Below, in pieces: positions 43,073-52,166 of a DNA stretch of 64,000 nt (within the stretch, counting starts at the first letter, position 1; the number at the start of each line of letters is the position of its first letter). The position numbers and the translations under genes were made by a program. The notes under the pieces were generated by a model. It was not told where the DNA came from. It made no database searches and saw only the letters and a program-made list of their open reading frames with translations. This DNA is from an uncultured Chlorobiaceae bacterium (lineage in GTDB: Bacteria; Bacteroidota; Chlorobiia; Chlorobiales; Chlorobiaceae): assembly GCA_903994365.1 (NCBI GenBank), contig CAJEXL010000011.1, forward strand, positions 1-64,000. The letters are read 5' to 3'.

Positions 43073-45043
43073 TCAGAGGCCCATGACCTCTGCAAAAATC
43101 TGTTTTTCTGTAAATCCTGCCAGGTCGAGGCTGTTCGAGCGGCAGAAGGTGACACAGGTGCCGCACCCCTGGCAGAGGCCGGGATTAACTGACGCGACCC
43201 GTTTAATGAGCTTTCCGGAACGATCAAGAATATCTTTCTTTTCAATGGCGTTGTATGGACAGGCGAGAACACAGCCCCAGCATCCAGCACAAGTGGCTTC
43301 GTTATTTGATGCTACAACCGGCTCTCGTTCAAGCGTTTGCTTGCTGAAGAGGGCAAGAACTTTGCTGGCTGAGGCCGATGCTTGCGAAACTGAGTCAGGA
43401 ATATCTTTTGGCGACTGGCATGTTCCGGCAAGGAAGATGCCGGCTGTTGATGATTCGACCGGACGAAGCTTGAGATGGGCCTCGTTGAAGAAGCCATACT
43501 CGTCGTAAGCTATGCCAATGGTTTTTGCAAACTCTTTGGCATCTGGCTGTGGAACCATTGCAGTGGCAAGCACCACCATGTCAGCGGCAATGACAACGGG
43601 TTTCCCAAGAAGGGTATCAACGCCACGTACCATCAACTTGCTCATTTTCGGCCACACTTTACTCACTCTTCCACGGAGATAGGAGACCCCATCCTCCTCA
43701 ATCGTTCTGCGGGTAAATTCGTCATATCCTTTGCCTGCAGCACGTATATCCATGTAGAAGATATGCGATTTGCCATCATGAACCTTGTGTGAGTAGAGCA
43801 TGGCATGTTTGGCGGTGTACATGCAGCAAATTTTGGAGCAGTAGCGTACCCCTTTTGATGGATCGCGAGATCCTGCGCACTGGATGAAGACAATGTTTTT
43901 TGGCTCTTTACCGTCAGAGGGGCGAAGAATTTTGCCGAATGTCGGGCCGCTTGCGGAGGCAAGTCGTTCAAACTGCAGGCCGGTGATGACATCGGGGTAT
44001 TTCCCGTACCCATACTCTCCGTAAACGGCATTATTCTGTACCTGGAAGCCGGTGGCAACAACAATGGCGCCGATTTCAAGCTCTATAAACTCATCCTGCA
44101 TATCAAAGTTGATGGCATTGATCTGACAGGATCTCATGCAAATTTTGCACTTGCCGTTTTTGAAGTAGGTGCAGGTTGCCTTGTCGATGACAGGTTTATT
44201 TGGAACAGACTGGGCGAAGGGGGTGTAGATAGCCGCTCGTTTGCCAATGCCACAGTCAAATTCACTTGAAATCTTTTTTTGGGGACATTTGGTGATACAG
44301 TCGCCACATCCGGTACAACTCTCCATGTCAACATAGCGGGCTTTCATTTTGACTTTGACGTGGAAGTTGCCGATGTAGCCATCAACACTCACCACTTCAG
44401 CGTAGGTGAGCAGACGGATTTTCGGGTGCTGAGCTGCTTCAACCATTCGCGGTGTCAAAATGCACTGCGAGCAGTCAAGTGTCGGGAAGGTTTCTGACAA
44501 CTGTGCCATGTGGCCTCCAAGCGAGGGTTCACGCTCTACCAGGACAACCTCCTGCCCGGCATTGGCGATATCAAGTGCGGCCTGGATGCCTGCAACTCCT
44601 CCTCCGATAACAAGAGCCCTTCGGGTTACCGGTACCTCTATAGGCTGCAACTTATTGTTGCGTTTTACCTTTTCAACCATGGAACGGGTGATATCGGCCG
44701 CTTTTTCGGTGGCCATATCCTGATCGGTATGTACCCATGAACAGTGCTCACGAATGTTGGCTATTTCGCACATATAGGGGTTCAGGCCAGCTTCGGCACA
44801 TGCTTTGCGGAAGGTGGCTTCGTGCATTCTGGGGGAGCATGCCGCCACAACGACACCGGTGAGGTGGTTCTCCCGGATGGCCTTTTTGATGCTCTCCTGT
44901 CCAGGGTCAGCGCAGAAATATTTATAATCGACAGAGACCGCTACGCCGGGGTGTTCTGCTATTGTAGCAGCAAGTTTTTTACAATCAACCTTGGCACTGA
45001 TATTTTCACCGCAGTGACATATAAATACTCCAATTTTAGCCAT
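43073..45043 (-). CDS. hdrA: heterodisulfide reductase subunit A-like flavoprotein
   Basis: A 656-residue flavoprotein. It begins KIGVFICHCGENISAKVDC, then has the FAD-binding LVIGGGVAGIQAALDIANAG near residue 150 and LGGHMAQLSETFPTLDCSQC just after. Cysteine motifs CTGCGDCITKCP near residue 240 and, at the C-terminus, CAGCWGCVLACPYNAIEKKD and CQGCGTCVTFC bind several [4Fe-4S] clusters. HdrA is the site of flavin-based electron bifurcation in the family. I use the ATG at 45043, where the conserved start begins; an ATG 14 codons upstream also exists. With HdrCB and Flx subunits it should couple NADH to a low-potential ferredoxin and a disulfide or thiol partner. Confidence 0.93.
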   Translation of the reverse strand: MAKIGVFICHCGENISAKVDCKKLAATIAEHPGVAVSVDYKYFCADPGQESIKKAIRENHLTGVVVAACSPRMHEATFRKACAEAGLNPYMCEIANIREHCSWVHTDQDMATEKAADITRSMVEKVKRNNKLQPIEVPVTRRALVIGGGVAGIQAALDIANAGQEVVLVEREPSLGGHMAQLSETFPTLDCSQCILTPRMVEAAQHPKIRLLTYAEVVSVDGYIGNFHVKVKMKARYVDMESCTGCGDCITKCPQKKISSEFDCGIGKRAAIYTPFAQSVPNKPVIDKATCTYFKNGKCKICMRSCQINAINFDMQDEFIELEIGAIVVATGFQVQNNAVYGEYGYGKYPDVITGLQFERLASASGPTFGKILRPSDGKEPKNIVFIQCAGSRDPSKGVRYCSKICCMYTAKHAMLYSHKVHDGKSHIFYMDIRAAGKGYDEFTRRTIEEDGVSYLRGRVSKVWPKMSKLMVRGVDTLLGKPVVIAADMVVLATAMVPQPDAKEFAKTIGIAYDEYGFFNEAHLKLRPVESSTAGIFLAGTCQSPKDIPDSVSQASASASKVLALFSKQTLEREPVVASNNEATCAGCWGCVLACPYNAIEKKDILDRSGKLIKRVASVNPGLCQGCGTCVTFCRSNSLDLAGFTEKQIFAEVMGL

Positions 45044-45139
45044 GGTACAATCTTTTAATATGAAGCGGCTGATCGGACATTGCATGAAGCAGCGATATAC
45101 TCAATGCGTTCTGTACGAGTTCAAATGCTTGAATGCCCC

Positions 45140-46648
45140 TTAAAGTTTCGATACAAGCTCAAGTGCTGGAACAAAATGTTCACCGACAGCAACTTCTGAT
45201 GGATCGGCACCGCAGGCGATGGCAACAAGTTCCGAAATATAGTAAACTGGCATCTCCTTGACATCCCCAAACCGTTTTCTCATGCTTCCCTGACGCATAT
45301 CAAGATTTGCCTGACAGAGTGGACAGGCCACAACAAAGGCTGCGGCACCGTTTTCGGCTGCATTTTTTGCAATATTGTGTGTAAGCTCTTCGACCAGAGG
45401 TTGTTGCGCCAGTGTCATTCCAGCGCCACAACATTCAATTTTGAATGCCCACTCCACAGGCGTTGCTCCGATCGCTCTCATGATGGACTCCATTTTCATT
45501 GGATTTTCCGGATCGTCAAATCCCATAGCATCCATTGGTCGTACCAGAAGGCAGCCGTAATAGCAGGCGAGAGCGAGACCAGTGAGTGGCTTTTTTACCC
45601 GTTTCCTGATCTCTTCGGGATCGATTGCTTCAAGAAGCTGGGTGACTCCGATAAATTCAGCCCTGCATGTTGGCTCAATGCCGGTCAGTGAGCGAACCTC
45701 TTCGCGCAGTTCAGGAGAGTTCAGCAGGGTTTTGCGTGTTGTGACCTGGCGGTTCTGGCAGGCAGCGCAGGGGGCAAGGACTATTTCCAGCCCCTGTGCG
45801 TCGGCAAGAGCCTGATTTCTTGCAGGCAACAGCAGTGAGAGTTTATGATTGGTGGCATGTGCCGAGGTTGCGCCACAACAGTTCCAGTCATCAATCTCTT
45901 TCAGGGTGATGTCGAGCAGGGCGCACATTTTTTTTACTGAAATATCATACTCCCTGGCTGTACCGCTCAACGAGCAACCCGGGTAGTAACCGATAGTCAT
46001 GCCCGGCTTCAGAGTGAGCCTTTTATTGGGTACAAACTGTTTTGTGGTCGGGCGTCGTTTTGGGGCTGGCAGGTGTAACTCTTTATTGGCGGCTTCAAAA
46101 ATTCGTTCAATCTGCTCCTTTGCCCTGACTCCCCCTTTTCCGGTGAGAGCGTGGAGTGGCTTGACTTTCCCGATCTTGATCATCTTGATGCCAGACTGGG
46201 CATCCTGAAGAAATGAGCGTGTACGGAGTTTGTAGCTGTTGACCAGTGAAAGCTCCTCCAGGCGTCCATGTTTGCGCACGTTATTGAGAAAGGAGGTGTG
46301 AAAAGCGTTCACCAGCTTTTTTGCCTTGCTTTCAGAGATAATATTGTTTTCAAGCGCCAGTGCCCGGAGCTCGTCCATTGTTCCGGCAATCTCCATATTC
46401 TGTGGGCATCGGGATGTGCAGGTCATGCAACCGATACAGTACCAGAGCGAATCGCTTTTCAGGGCATCTTCAACATAGTCAGCCTGAACAAGATGCATGA
46501 TGCGTGATGGCGGGTTGTCCATGAATGCTCCTGCTGGACAACCGGCGGTACATTTTCCGCACTGGTAGCAGCAGTTGTAATTATTGCCGGTAGACTCCTC
46601 AAGCCGATGCTTGAGAGCATCAGTTGTTACCATCTTGATGTTTGACAC
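45140..46648 (-). CDS. hdrCB: HdrC-HdrB fusion protein
   Basis: A 502-residue fusion. Residues 1 to about 150 are HdrC, with cluster motifs CYQCGKCTAGCPAGAFMDNP and CIGCMTCTSRCPQNMEIAG. Residues about 215-502 are HdrB with two CCG domains: YYPGCSLSGTAREYD, WNCCGATSAHATNH, LACYYGCLLVRP and IECCGAGMTLAQQ, which hold the noncubane [4Fe-4S] clusters at which disulfide is reduced in methanogens. HdrB and HdrC are usually separate proteins. The start is a GTG at 46648; an ATG at 46633 is an alternative. First gene of the minus-strand operon hdrCB-hdrA-flxD-C-B-A. Confidence 0.92.
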   Translation of the reverse strand: MSNIKMVTTDALKHRLEESTGNNYNCCYQCGKCTAGCPAGAFMDNPPSRIMHLVQADYVEDALKSDSLWYCIGCMTCTSRCPQNMEIAGTMDELRALALENNIISESKAKKLVNAFHTSFLNNVRKHGRLEELSLVNSYKLRTRSFLQDAQSGIKMIKIGKVKPLHALTGKGGVRAKEQIERIFEAANKELHLPAPKRRPTTKQFVPNKRLTLKPGMTIGYYPGCSLSGTAREYDISVKKMCALLDITLKEIDDWNCCGATSAHATNHKLSLLLPARNQALADAQGLEIVLAPCAACQNRQVTTRKTLLNSPELREEVRSLTGIEPTCRAEFIGVTQLLEAIDPEEIRKRVKKPLTGLALACYYGCLLVRPMDAMGFDDPENPMKMESIMRAIGATPVEWAFKIECCGAGMTLAQQPLVEELTHNIAKNAAENGAAAFVVACPLCQANLDMRQGSMRKRFGDVKEMPVYYISELVAIACGADPSEVAVGEHFVPALELVSKL

Positions 46649-46926
46649 GTGGTATATACTTTAATCTTGGAGCGGGAAGCGAACGAACGCTGTTGAAGAG
46701 CATAGTTAATTAAAAAATGGTTAAAGTCAAAGGAATCAGCTTTGATTTTTCTACTCTATGGTAAGAATCGACAGGGGGGGAAGATGCCTCTTTCTGCGCT
46801 GTTTTTTTGCCATCCGCGCTGGTTTTCACAGGTAAAAAATGGGGAAGGCCATTGATATGATATTATTTTTTCTTATGATGCAACAACTATTCTTTTTTGT
46901 ATAATTGATTTTTTCGGGACCAACCC
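46649..46926. promoter_or_regulatory. divergent promoter region of hdrCB and the aminotransferase gene
   Basis: This 278-base gap separates two divergently transcribed genes, so it must hold both promoters. It is AT-rich near both ends, but I cannot identify specific boxes or operators. No short gene is visible. Confidence 0.45.
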
Positions 46927-48129
46927 ATGTTTGATGAAATAGAGTTTGACAAGATCAAGCGCCTTCCAAAATATGTCTTTGCAGCGGTTAATGAGCTGAA
47001 AATGGCTGAACGGCGTGCCGGTGAGGATGTTATAGATTTTTCCATGGGTAATCCTGATGGCCCGACGCCGCAGCATATTGTTGATAAACTGATTGAAAGT
47101 ATCAATAAACCACGAACTCACGGTTATTCCGTTTCAAAGGGAATTTACAAGCTTCGTGGTGCGGTGGGAACCTGGTACAAGCGCAAGTATAATGTTGACC
47201 TTGACCTTGATCGCGAGGTCGTTGCAACGATGGGTTCAAAAGAGGGCTATGTCCACCTTGTGCAGGCCATCACCAATCCCGGTGATCTTGCCATGGTGCC
47301 GGATCCCTGTTATCCCATTCACTCCCAGGCATTCATTCTTGCTGGTGGTAATGTTCATCGCCTGAAGCTTGAGCTGAACGACGATTTTACGCTTGACGAA
47401 GAGGGCTTTTTCCAGAACATTGAAAAAGCGCTGCGCGAATCATCGCCAAAGCCAAAGTATCTTGTTGTTAATTTCCCCAACAATCCGACAACGGCCACCG
47501 TCGAACTTCCCTTTTATCAGAAGCTTGTTGATATTGCCCGCCAGGAGCGTTTTTACATTATCAGCGATATTGCTTATGCTGAATTGACCTTTGATGGTTA
47601 TGTGACCCCCTCAATCCTTCAGGTGCCCGGAGCCAAGGATGTTGCCGTTGAGAGCTACACCTTGTCGAAAACCTATAATATGGCAGGCTGGCGTGTCGGC
47701 TTTATGGTTGGCAATGCCAAACTGATAGGTGCCCTCGAAAAAATCAAGAGCTGGCTTGATTATGGCACTTTTACCCCGATACAGGTTGCATCAACCATTG
47801 CGCTGACTGAAGATCAGAGCTGTGTTCATGAAATCTGTGAGGTGTATCGCAAACGACGTGACGTTATGGTCAAAAGTTTTATCAACGCTGGTTGGCCAGT
47901 TGTTTCACCTCGTGCAAGCATGTTTGTTTGGGCAAAGATTCCCGAACCCTTCAGGCATCTGGGCAGTCTTGAGTTTAGCAAGAAGCTGTTGAGTGACGCA
48001 AAGGTCGCCGTCAGTCCGGGTATCGGTTTCGGCGCTTATGGTGACGAGTATGTTCGTGTGGCCATGATTGAGAATGAGGAGCGTATCCGGCAGGCTGCAC
48101 GGAATATCAAGAAGTTTTTGAGGGAGTAA
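46927..48129 (+). CDS. alaC: class I/II aminotransferase (AlaC-like)
   Basis: A 400-residue PLP enzyme. The fold shows in VIDFSMGNPDGPTPQHIVDK near residue 36, the PLP-phosphate region ATMGSKEGYVHL near residue 97, FPNNPTTATV near residue 178 and the Schiff-base lysine in SYTLSKTYNMAGWRVGF near residue 240. Members of this group transfer amino groups between glutamate and pyruvate or related keto acids (alanine synthesis); LL-diaminopimelate aminotransferase is a related possibility. Monocistronic, divergent from the hdr operon. Complete. Confidence 0.85.
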   Translation: MFDEIEFDKIKRLPKYVFAAVNELKMAERRAGEDVIDFSMGNPDGPTPQHIVDKLIESINKPRTHGYSVSKGIYKLRGAVGTWYKRKYNVDLDLDREVVATMGSKEGYVHLVQAITNPGDLAMVPDPCYPIHSQAFILAGGNVHRLKLELNDDFTLDEEGFFQNIEKALRESSPKPKYLVVNFPNNPTTATVELPFYQKLVDIARQERFYIISDIAYAELTFDGYVTPSILQVPGAKDVAVESYTLSKTYNMAGWRVGFMVGNAKLIGALEKIKSWLDYGTFTPIQVASTIALTEDQSCVHEICEVYRKRRDVMVKSFINAGWPVVSPRASMFVWAKIPEPFRHLGSLEFSKKLLSDAKVAVSPGIGFGAYGDEYVRVAMIENEERIRQAARNIKKFLRE

Positions 48130-48216
48130 CGTTTTTCTTTTTGGTTGGTTGTCAGATGAATTACCTGTTTTGAACCGCGATTTGCCTGATTATGCGATGG
48201 GCATGATTTTTTCTGC

Positions 48217-48240
48217 GGGGGCGTATCGCAATACGCCCCT
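48217..48240. terminator. perfect palindrome between convergent alaC and nnrD
   Basis: A 9-base stem, GGGGCGTAT at 48218-48226 and ATACGCCCC at 48231-48239, with the loop CGCA, lies between the ends of two convergent genes and touches the nnrD stop codon. T-rich DNA lies on its left, so it is a weak terminator for nnrD on the minus strand at best. The sequence also has the look of a dispersed repeat palindrome. Confidence 0.55.
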
Positions 48241-49822
48241 ACTCATTTTCCCTCTCAAAAATCTCCCCGATTGCCTGTGGAATGGCATCAACGACCATAC
48301 CCGACGAGACGAGGCTTGCGACATCGCTTGCAAGGTCGCCAGCCCGGCCATGGAACCATGCGGCTGTAGCTGCGGCAGTGACGAGCGTCGCCCCTTTTGC
48401 TGCCAGGGCGGCAATCATCCCGGAGAGCACATCGCCTGATCCGGCGGTTGCAAGGGCTTCGGTGCCGCTGGTGTTGAGCAATGATGGCCCATCAGTTGCA
48501 GCAATAACCGTTGGATTGCCTTTCAGCAGAAGGGTTACGCCGTAGTCGCGGGCAAATTGTTGTGCGGTTTCAATTGGATTTGCGGCAATATCCTCAACAG
48601 GAATGTTGCTGAGACGGCTGAACTCTCCATAATGCGGGGTGAGGAGCAGCTCTTTGCATCTCAGCAGGGCATCCGACAGGCCGATGGATGAGAGCGCATA
48701 GAGGGCGTCGGCATCAAGAATCAGCTTTTTTTCGCTGATGTCGGGGCATTCGAGCAGCTCTCGGACGAGATTGATGGTTTCCTGGTCGCGTCCGAGGCCG
48801 CATCCGATCAGAATCACATCGGCCCAGCCTGCTTTTTTAAGAATTGTGGTAATATCTCTTCCGATAACCACAGCTTCAGGAACCGCAAGGTGTATGGCGC
48901 CAGCAAGGGCGAGGGGAAGAGAGAGACAGACGTATCCGGCCCCGGTTTTGATGGCGGCCTTCGCTGAAAGAATGGCGGCGCCAACCATTGAGGCCTCTTC
49001 TGTTTGTGATCCGGCAATGATCAGCACTTTGCCGTTGGTATGTTTTGCGCTTGCCGGTTCCCTCAGGATGAAGTGTTCAGCGGCAAACTCCTGATCAATC
49101 AGCAGGCATGAGGATGGTTCGACCAGAAAACGGGGAATGGAGATCTCCGCCACCTCTGCCTCTCCGCAGCAGTAAGGTCCGTCGTTCAGGTAAAATCCGC
49201 GCTTCAGGAAGGCCATGGTTATGGTGACATCCGCCTGGATTGCGGGGTTGGAGGAGAAGCCGGTGGTTGCCTCAAGCCCTGAGGGAATGTCAATGGCGAA
49301 GGTGATGGAGCCTCTCTCTTCGTGAATTGAGTTGATCAGTTCTATGCCATCCGAAAGGGGTGACGCGAGTTCCGCTCCTGGCTTGCCCAGCCGGAAGCCG
49401 GTACCGGTCATGGCATCAATAAGTGCATCGTAATGGCTCTCATCCACAAATGGCCTCGCTTCATCGAGGCTTGCGAAGATGCGCAGGTTTGTCAGATGCT
49501 CTTCGTAGGCTTGCAGCATGGCGAATCCTTCGCGATTGACCCCTTGCAGCACACTTTGCGGGTAGAGCAGCACGAGATCGACAGAGGCTTCGAGATTGAG
49601 GAGATGACGGGCAAGAACAAAGCCGTCTCCACCATTGTTTCCCTTGCCGCAAACGACAAGGAACGTAGCGCCTGCAAAAGAGTCCCTTTGGAGGCTCTCT
49701 TTGATCACACGAACGCACTCACGACCGGCAAGCTCCATAAGCCTGCACTCCCCGATATGGAGCTGCTCAATTGCCGCCTGGTCGGCTCTTTGCATCTCTT
49801 GTGCGGTGACAACAGGCAGCAT
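48239..49822 (-). CDS. nnrD: bifunctional NAD(P)H-hydrate epimerase / ADP-dependent dehydratase
   Basis: A 527-residue metabolite-repair enzyme. The N-terminal epimerase (residues 1 to about 215) shows LVVCGKGNNGGDGFVLARHL near residue 54, IDAMTGTGFRLG and ITFAIDIPSGLEA. The C-terminal kinase-fold dehydratase shows GKVLIIAGSQTEEASMVGAA near residue 265, LILDADALYALS and the catalytic TAGSGDVLSGMIAALAAKG near residue 455. It converts both epimers of damaged NAD(P)H hydrate back to NAD(P)H using ADP. Bifunctional fusion is the normal bacterial form. It follows purL by 32 bases on the same strand. Confidence 0.95.
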   Translation of the reverse strand: MLPVVTAQEMQRADQAAIEQLHIGECRLMELAGRECVRVIKESLQRDSFAGATFLVVCGKGNNGGDGFVLARHLLNLEASVDLVLLYPQSVLQGVNREGFAMLQAYEEHLTNLRIFASLDEARPFVDESHYDALIDAMTGTGFRLGKPGAELASPLSDGIELINSIHEERGSITFAIDIPSGLEATTGFSSNPAIQADVTITMAFLKRGFYLNDGPYCCGEAEVAEISIPRFLVEPSSCLLIDQEFAAEHFILREPASAKHTNGKVLIIAGSQTEEASMVGAAILSAKAAIKTGAGYVCLSLPLALAGAIHLAVPEAVVIGRDITTILKKAGWADVILIGCGLGRDQETINLVRELLECPDISEKKLILDADALYALSSIGLSDALLRCKELLLTPHYGEFSRLSNIPVEDIAANPIETAQQFARDYGVTLLLKGNPTVIAATDGPSLLNTSGTEALATAGSGDVLSGMIAALAAKGATLVTAAATAAWFHGRAGDLASDVASLVSSGMVVDAIPQAIGEIFERENE

Positions 49823-49854
49823 GATGGTTCCTTTTTTTCTCTTGTCGGTTTTGA

Positions 49855-52140
49855 TTAAAGAAGTTCGTCAAGGTGCAGGGCATGCTCAAGCGCGTGGTAG
49901 TAAGCCTCTGCAAGCTCATCAATGGTGAAGCTCACGATCTCCCTGCCGTTGATGGAGAGTGATGCCGCCCGTTCCACGACGGTGCCAATAGCCTGAAGAG
50001 GGATGTTGTGTTCAGCCGCCGCCACTGCAACTTCCCGAATTTTGTCGGGGTTGATGCTCAGGAGTACTCGACCCTGCGCTTCAGAGAAGAGCTGCTGCTG
50101 AATACGGAGGGGAGAGCTCTCCGTATCCTCAAGATTAACGATGAAGCCAAGTGGCCGCTCTGCATTCATGATACCCTTTTCTGCCAGCGCCACAAAAAGA
50201 CCTCCATCGGAGATGTCATGCGCGGAGTGGACGAGCTTCTGTTCTGCCAGCGATACAAGAAAGCGCTGCAGGTTGGTTTCGTGCTCAAGATCGACAGAAG
50301 GGGAGTCCTGACCGGGGGTGCCGTACTGCATGACAAGGTACTCGGAGCCGTCAAGCGTCAGCTCGGGATTTCCAGCCAGAAGAATAAGATCACCGGCATT
50401 GGTGAAGGTTGATCCAACAAGATTATCGATATCCTCAAGCAGGCCGATCATGCCAATGGTTGGCGTTGGATAGATGGCGGTGCGGAGACCACCGATGAAG
50501 GTTTCATTATAGAAGCTGACGTTGCCGCCGGTGACCGGCGTATTAAAGGCTCGGCACGCTTCGCCCATGCCTCTGACCGACTCCTTGAACTGAAAGTAGA
50601 CCTCGGGTTTGAGGGGATTGCCGAAATTGAGGCAGTTGGTGATGGCAAGGGGCTTTGCGCCCGAGCAGGCGATGTTTCGGGCACATTCGGCTACGGCAAT
50701 CTTGCCGCCCGCCAGTGGGTTGAGATAGACGTAACGGGCGTTGCAGTCTGTTTTCATGGCAAGCCCTTTTTTGGTGCCCTTGATGCGGATGACGGCAGAG
50801 TCGGTGTGGCCGGTCGGTGTCACCGTATTGGTCTGCACCATCGAATCATATTGCCGATAGACCCACTGCTTGCTTGCAATATTGGGGCGTGAGAGCAGTT
50901 CGAGCGTGATGGCGCTGAAGTCGAGGGTGTTGTCGTCAGCAAGCTTTGCAACCGGAGTCTCCGGCTTTTTTTCGATGGCTTCACGGATATAGACCGGCGC
51001 TCCGCCTCCAAGCACCAGCGATTCGGCTGGAATTTCCACCACTACAGCGCCATGGTGCAACACTCTCAGGTGGTTGTCGTCAGTGACTCGTCCGATGGTT
51101 ACCGCCAGGACATCCCATTTTTCATACACCTCAATAATCTTCCCTTCAAATCCCTTTTTGGCCACAATAAGCATCCGCTCCTGCGATTCGGAGAGCATGA
51201 TTTCGTAGGCGCTCATGCCTGCCTCACGGATCGGCACAAGGTCGAGATCAATCTCTATGCCGCCTGATCCGGTCTTCTCAATTCCCCTGGCGCTCATTTC
51301 GGAGGTTGAGCTGGTGATGCCTGCGGCCCCCATATCCTGCAAGCCAACCACATAGCCTGTGGCAATGGCTTCAAGGGTTGCTTCGAGCAGCAGTTTTTCC
51401 GCAAAGGGGTCGCCAACCTGTACGCTGGGACGTTTGTCCTCCGAGGCTTCACTGAGATCTTCCGAAGCGAAGGTTGCGCCATGAATGCCGTCCCTTCCGG
51501 TTGAGGAGCCGACAATCAGCACGGGATTGCCTTTGCCAAGCGCGGTGGCGCTGACGGTTTTGTGATGTTCGACAATGCCGACGGACATGGCATTGACCAG
51601 CGGGTTGCCGGTGTATCCCTCTTCAAAATAGATCTCTCCACCGACGGTCGGTACTCCGAAGGAGTTGCCGTAATCACCGATGCCGCGCACCACGCCGTCA
51701 ACAAGATAGCGCACACGGGGATCTTTCGGCGAACCGAAGCGGAGTGAGTTGAGCGAGGCGACCGGACGGGCACCCATGGTAAAAATATCGCGATGAATTC
51801 CGCCAACGCCTGTCGCCGCACCCTGGTATGGTTCAACGGCTGATGGGTGGTTGTGTGATTCAATCTTGAAGGCAACGGCAAGGTTATCGCCAATATCGAC
51901 AAGACCGGCATTCTCTTCCCCTGCGGAAGTGAGCAAGGCAGCCCCCTCCCGTGGGAGGGTTTTGAGCACCGCTATGGAATTTTTGTAGCTGCAGTGTTCC
52001 GACCACATGACGGAGAAAACTCCAAGTTCTGTAAATGAGGGGGTTCTTCCGAGAATGGCGCATATCTTGCCGTACTCTTCAGCGCTCAACCCATGTTCTG
52101 CCGCAAGGGCGATGGTGACTTCAACTTCAGTATGTTTCAT
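49855..52140 (-). CDS. purL: phosphoribosylformylglycinamidine synthase, PurL subunit
   Basis: A 761-residue enzyme of purine synthesis (FGAR to FGAM), the short PurL form that works with separate PurQ and PurS. Visible: [19 protein letters not shown] near residue 45, [20 protein letters not shown] near residue 92, [51 protein letters not shown] and [20 protein letters not shown]. No glutaminase domain, as expected for this form. Encoded between secA and nnrD on the same strand with short gaps (26 and 32 bases), suggesting one transcript. Confidence 0.97.
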   Translation of the reverse strand: MKHTEVEVTIALAAEHGLSAEEYGKICAILGRTPSFTELGVFSVMWSEHCSYKNSIAVLKTLPREGAALLTSAGEENAGLVDIGDNLAVAFKIESHNHPSAVEPYQGAATGVGGIHRDIFTMGARPVASLNSLRFGSPKDPRVRYLVDGVVRGIGDYGNSFGVPTVGGEIYFEEGYTGNPLVNAMSVGIVEHHKTVSATALGKGNPVLIVGSSTGRDGIHGATFASEDLSEASEDKRPSVQVGDPFAEKLLLEATLEAIATGYVVGLQDMGAAGITSSTSEMSARGIEKTGSGGIEIDLDLVPIREAGMSAYEIMLSESQERMLIVAKKGFEGKIIEVYEKWDVLAVTIGRVTDDNHLRVLHHGAVVVEIPAESLVLGGGAPVYIREAIEKKPETPVAKLADDNTLDFSAITLELLSRPNIASKQWVYRQYDSMVQTNTVTPTGHTDSAVIRIKGTKKGLAMKTDCNARYVYLNPLAGGKIAVAECARNIACSGAKPLAITNCLNFGNPLKPEVYFQFKESVRGMGEACRAFNTPVTGGNVSFYNETFIGGLRTAIYPTPTIGMIGLLEDIDNLVGSTFTNAGDLILLAGNPELTLDGSEYLVMQYGTPGQDSPSVDLEHETNLQRFLVSLAEQKLVHSAHDISDGGLFVALAEKGIMNAERPLGFIVNLEDTESSPLRIQQQLFSEAQGRVLLSINPDKIREVAVAAAEHNIPLQAIGTVVERAASLSINGREIVSFTIDELAEAYYHALEHALHLDELL

Positions 52141-52166
52141 GATGTACTGCTCAACGTTTCAATGGT

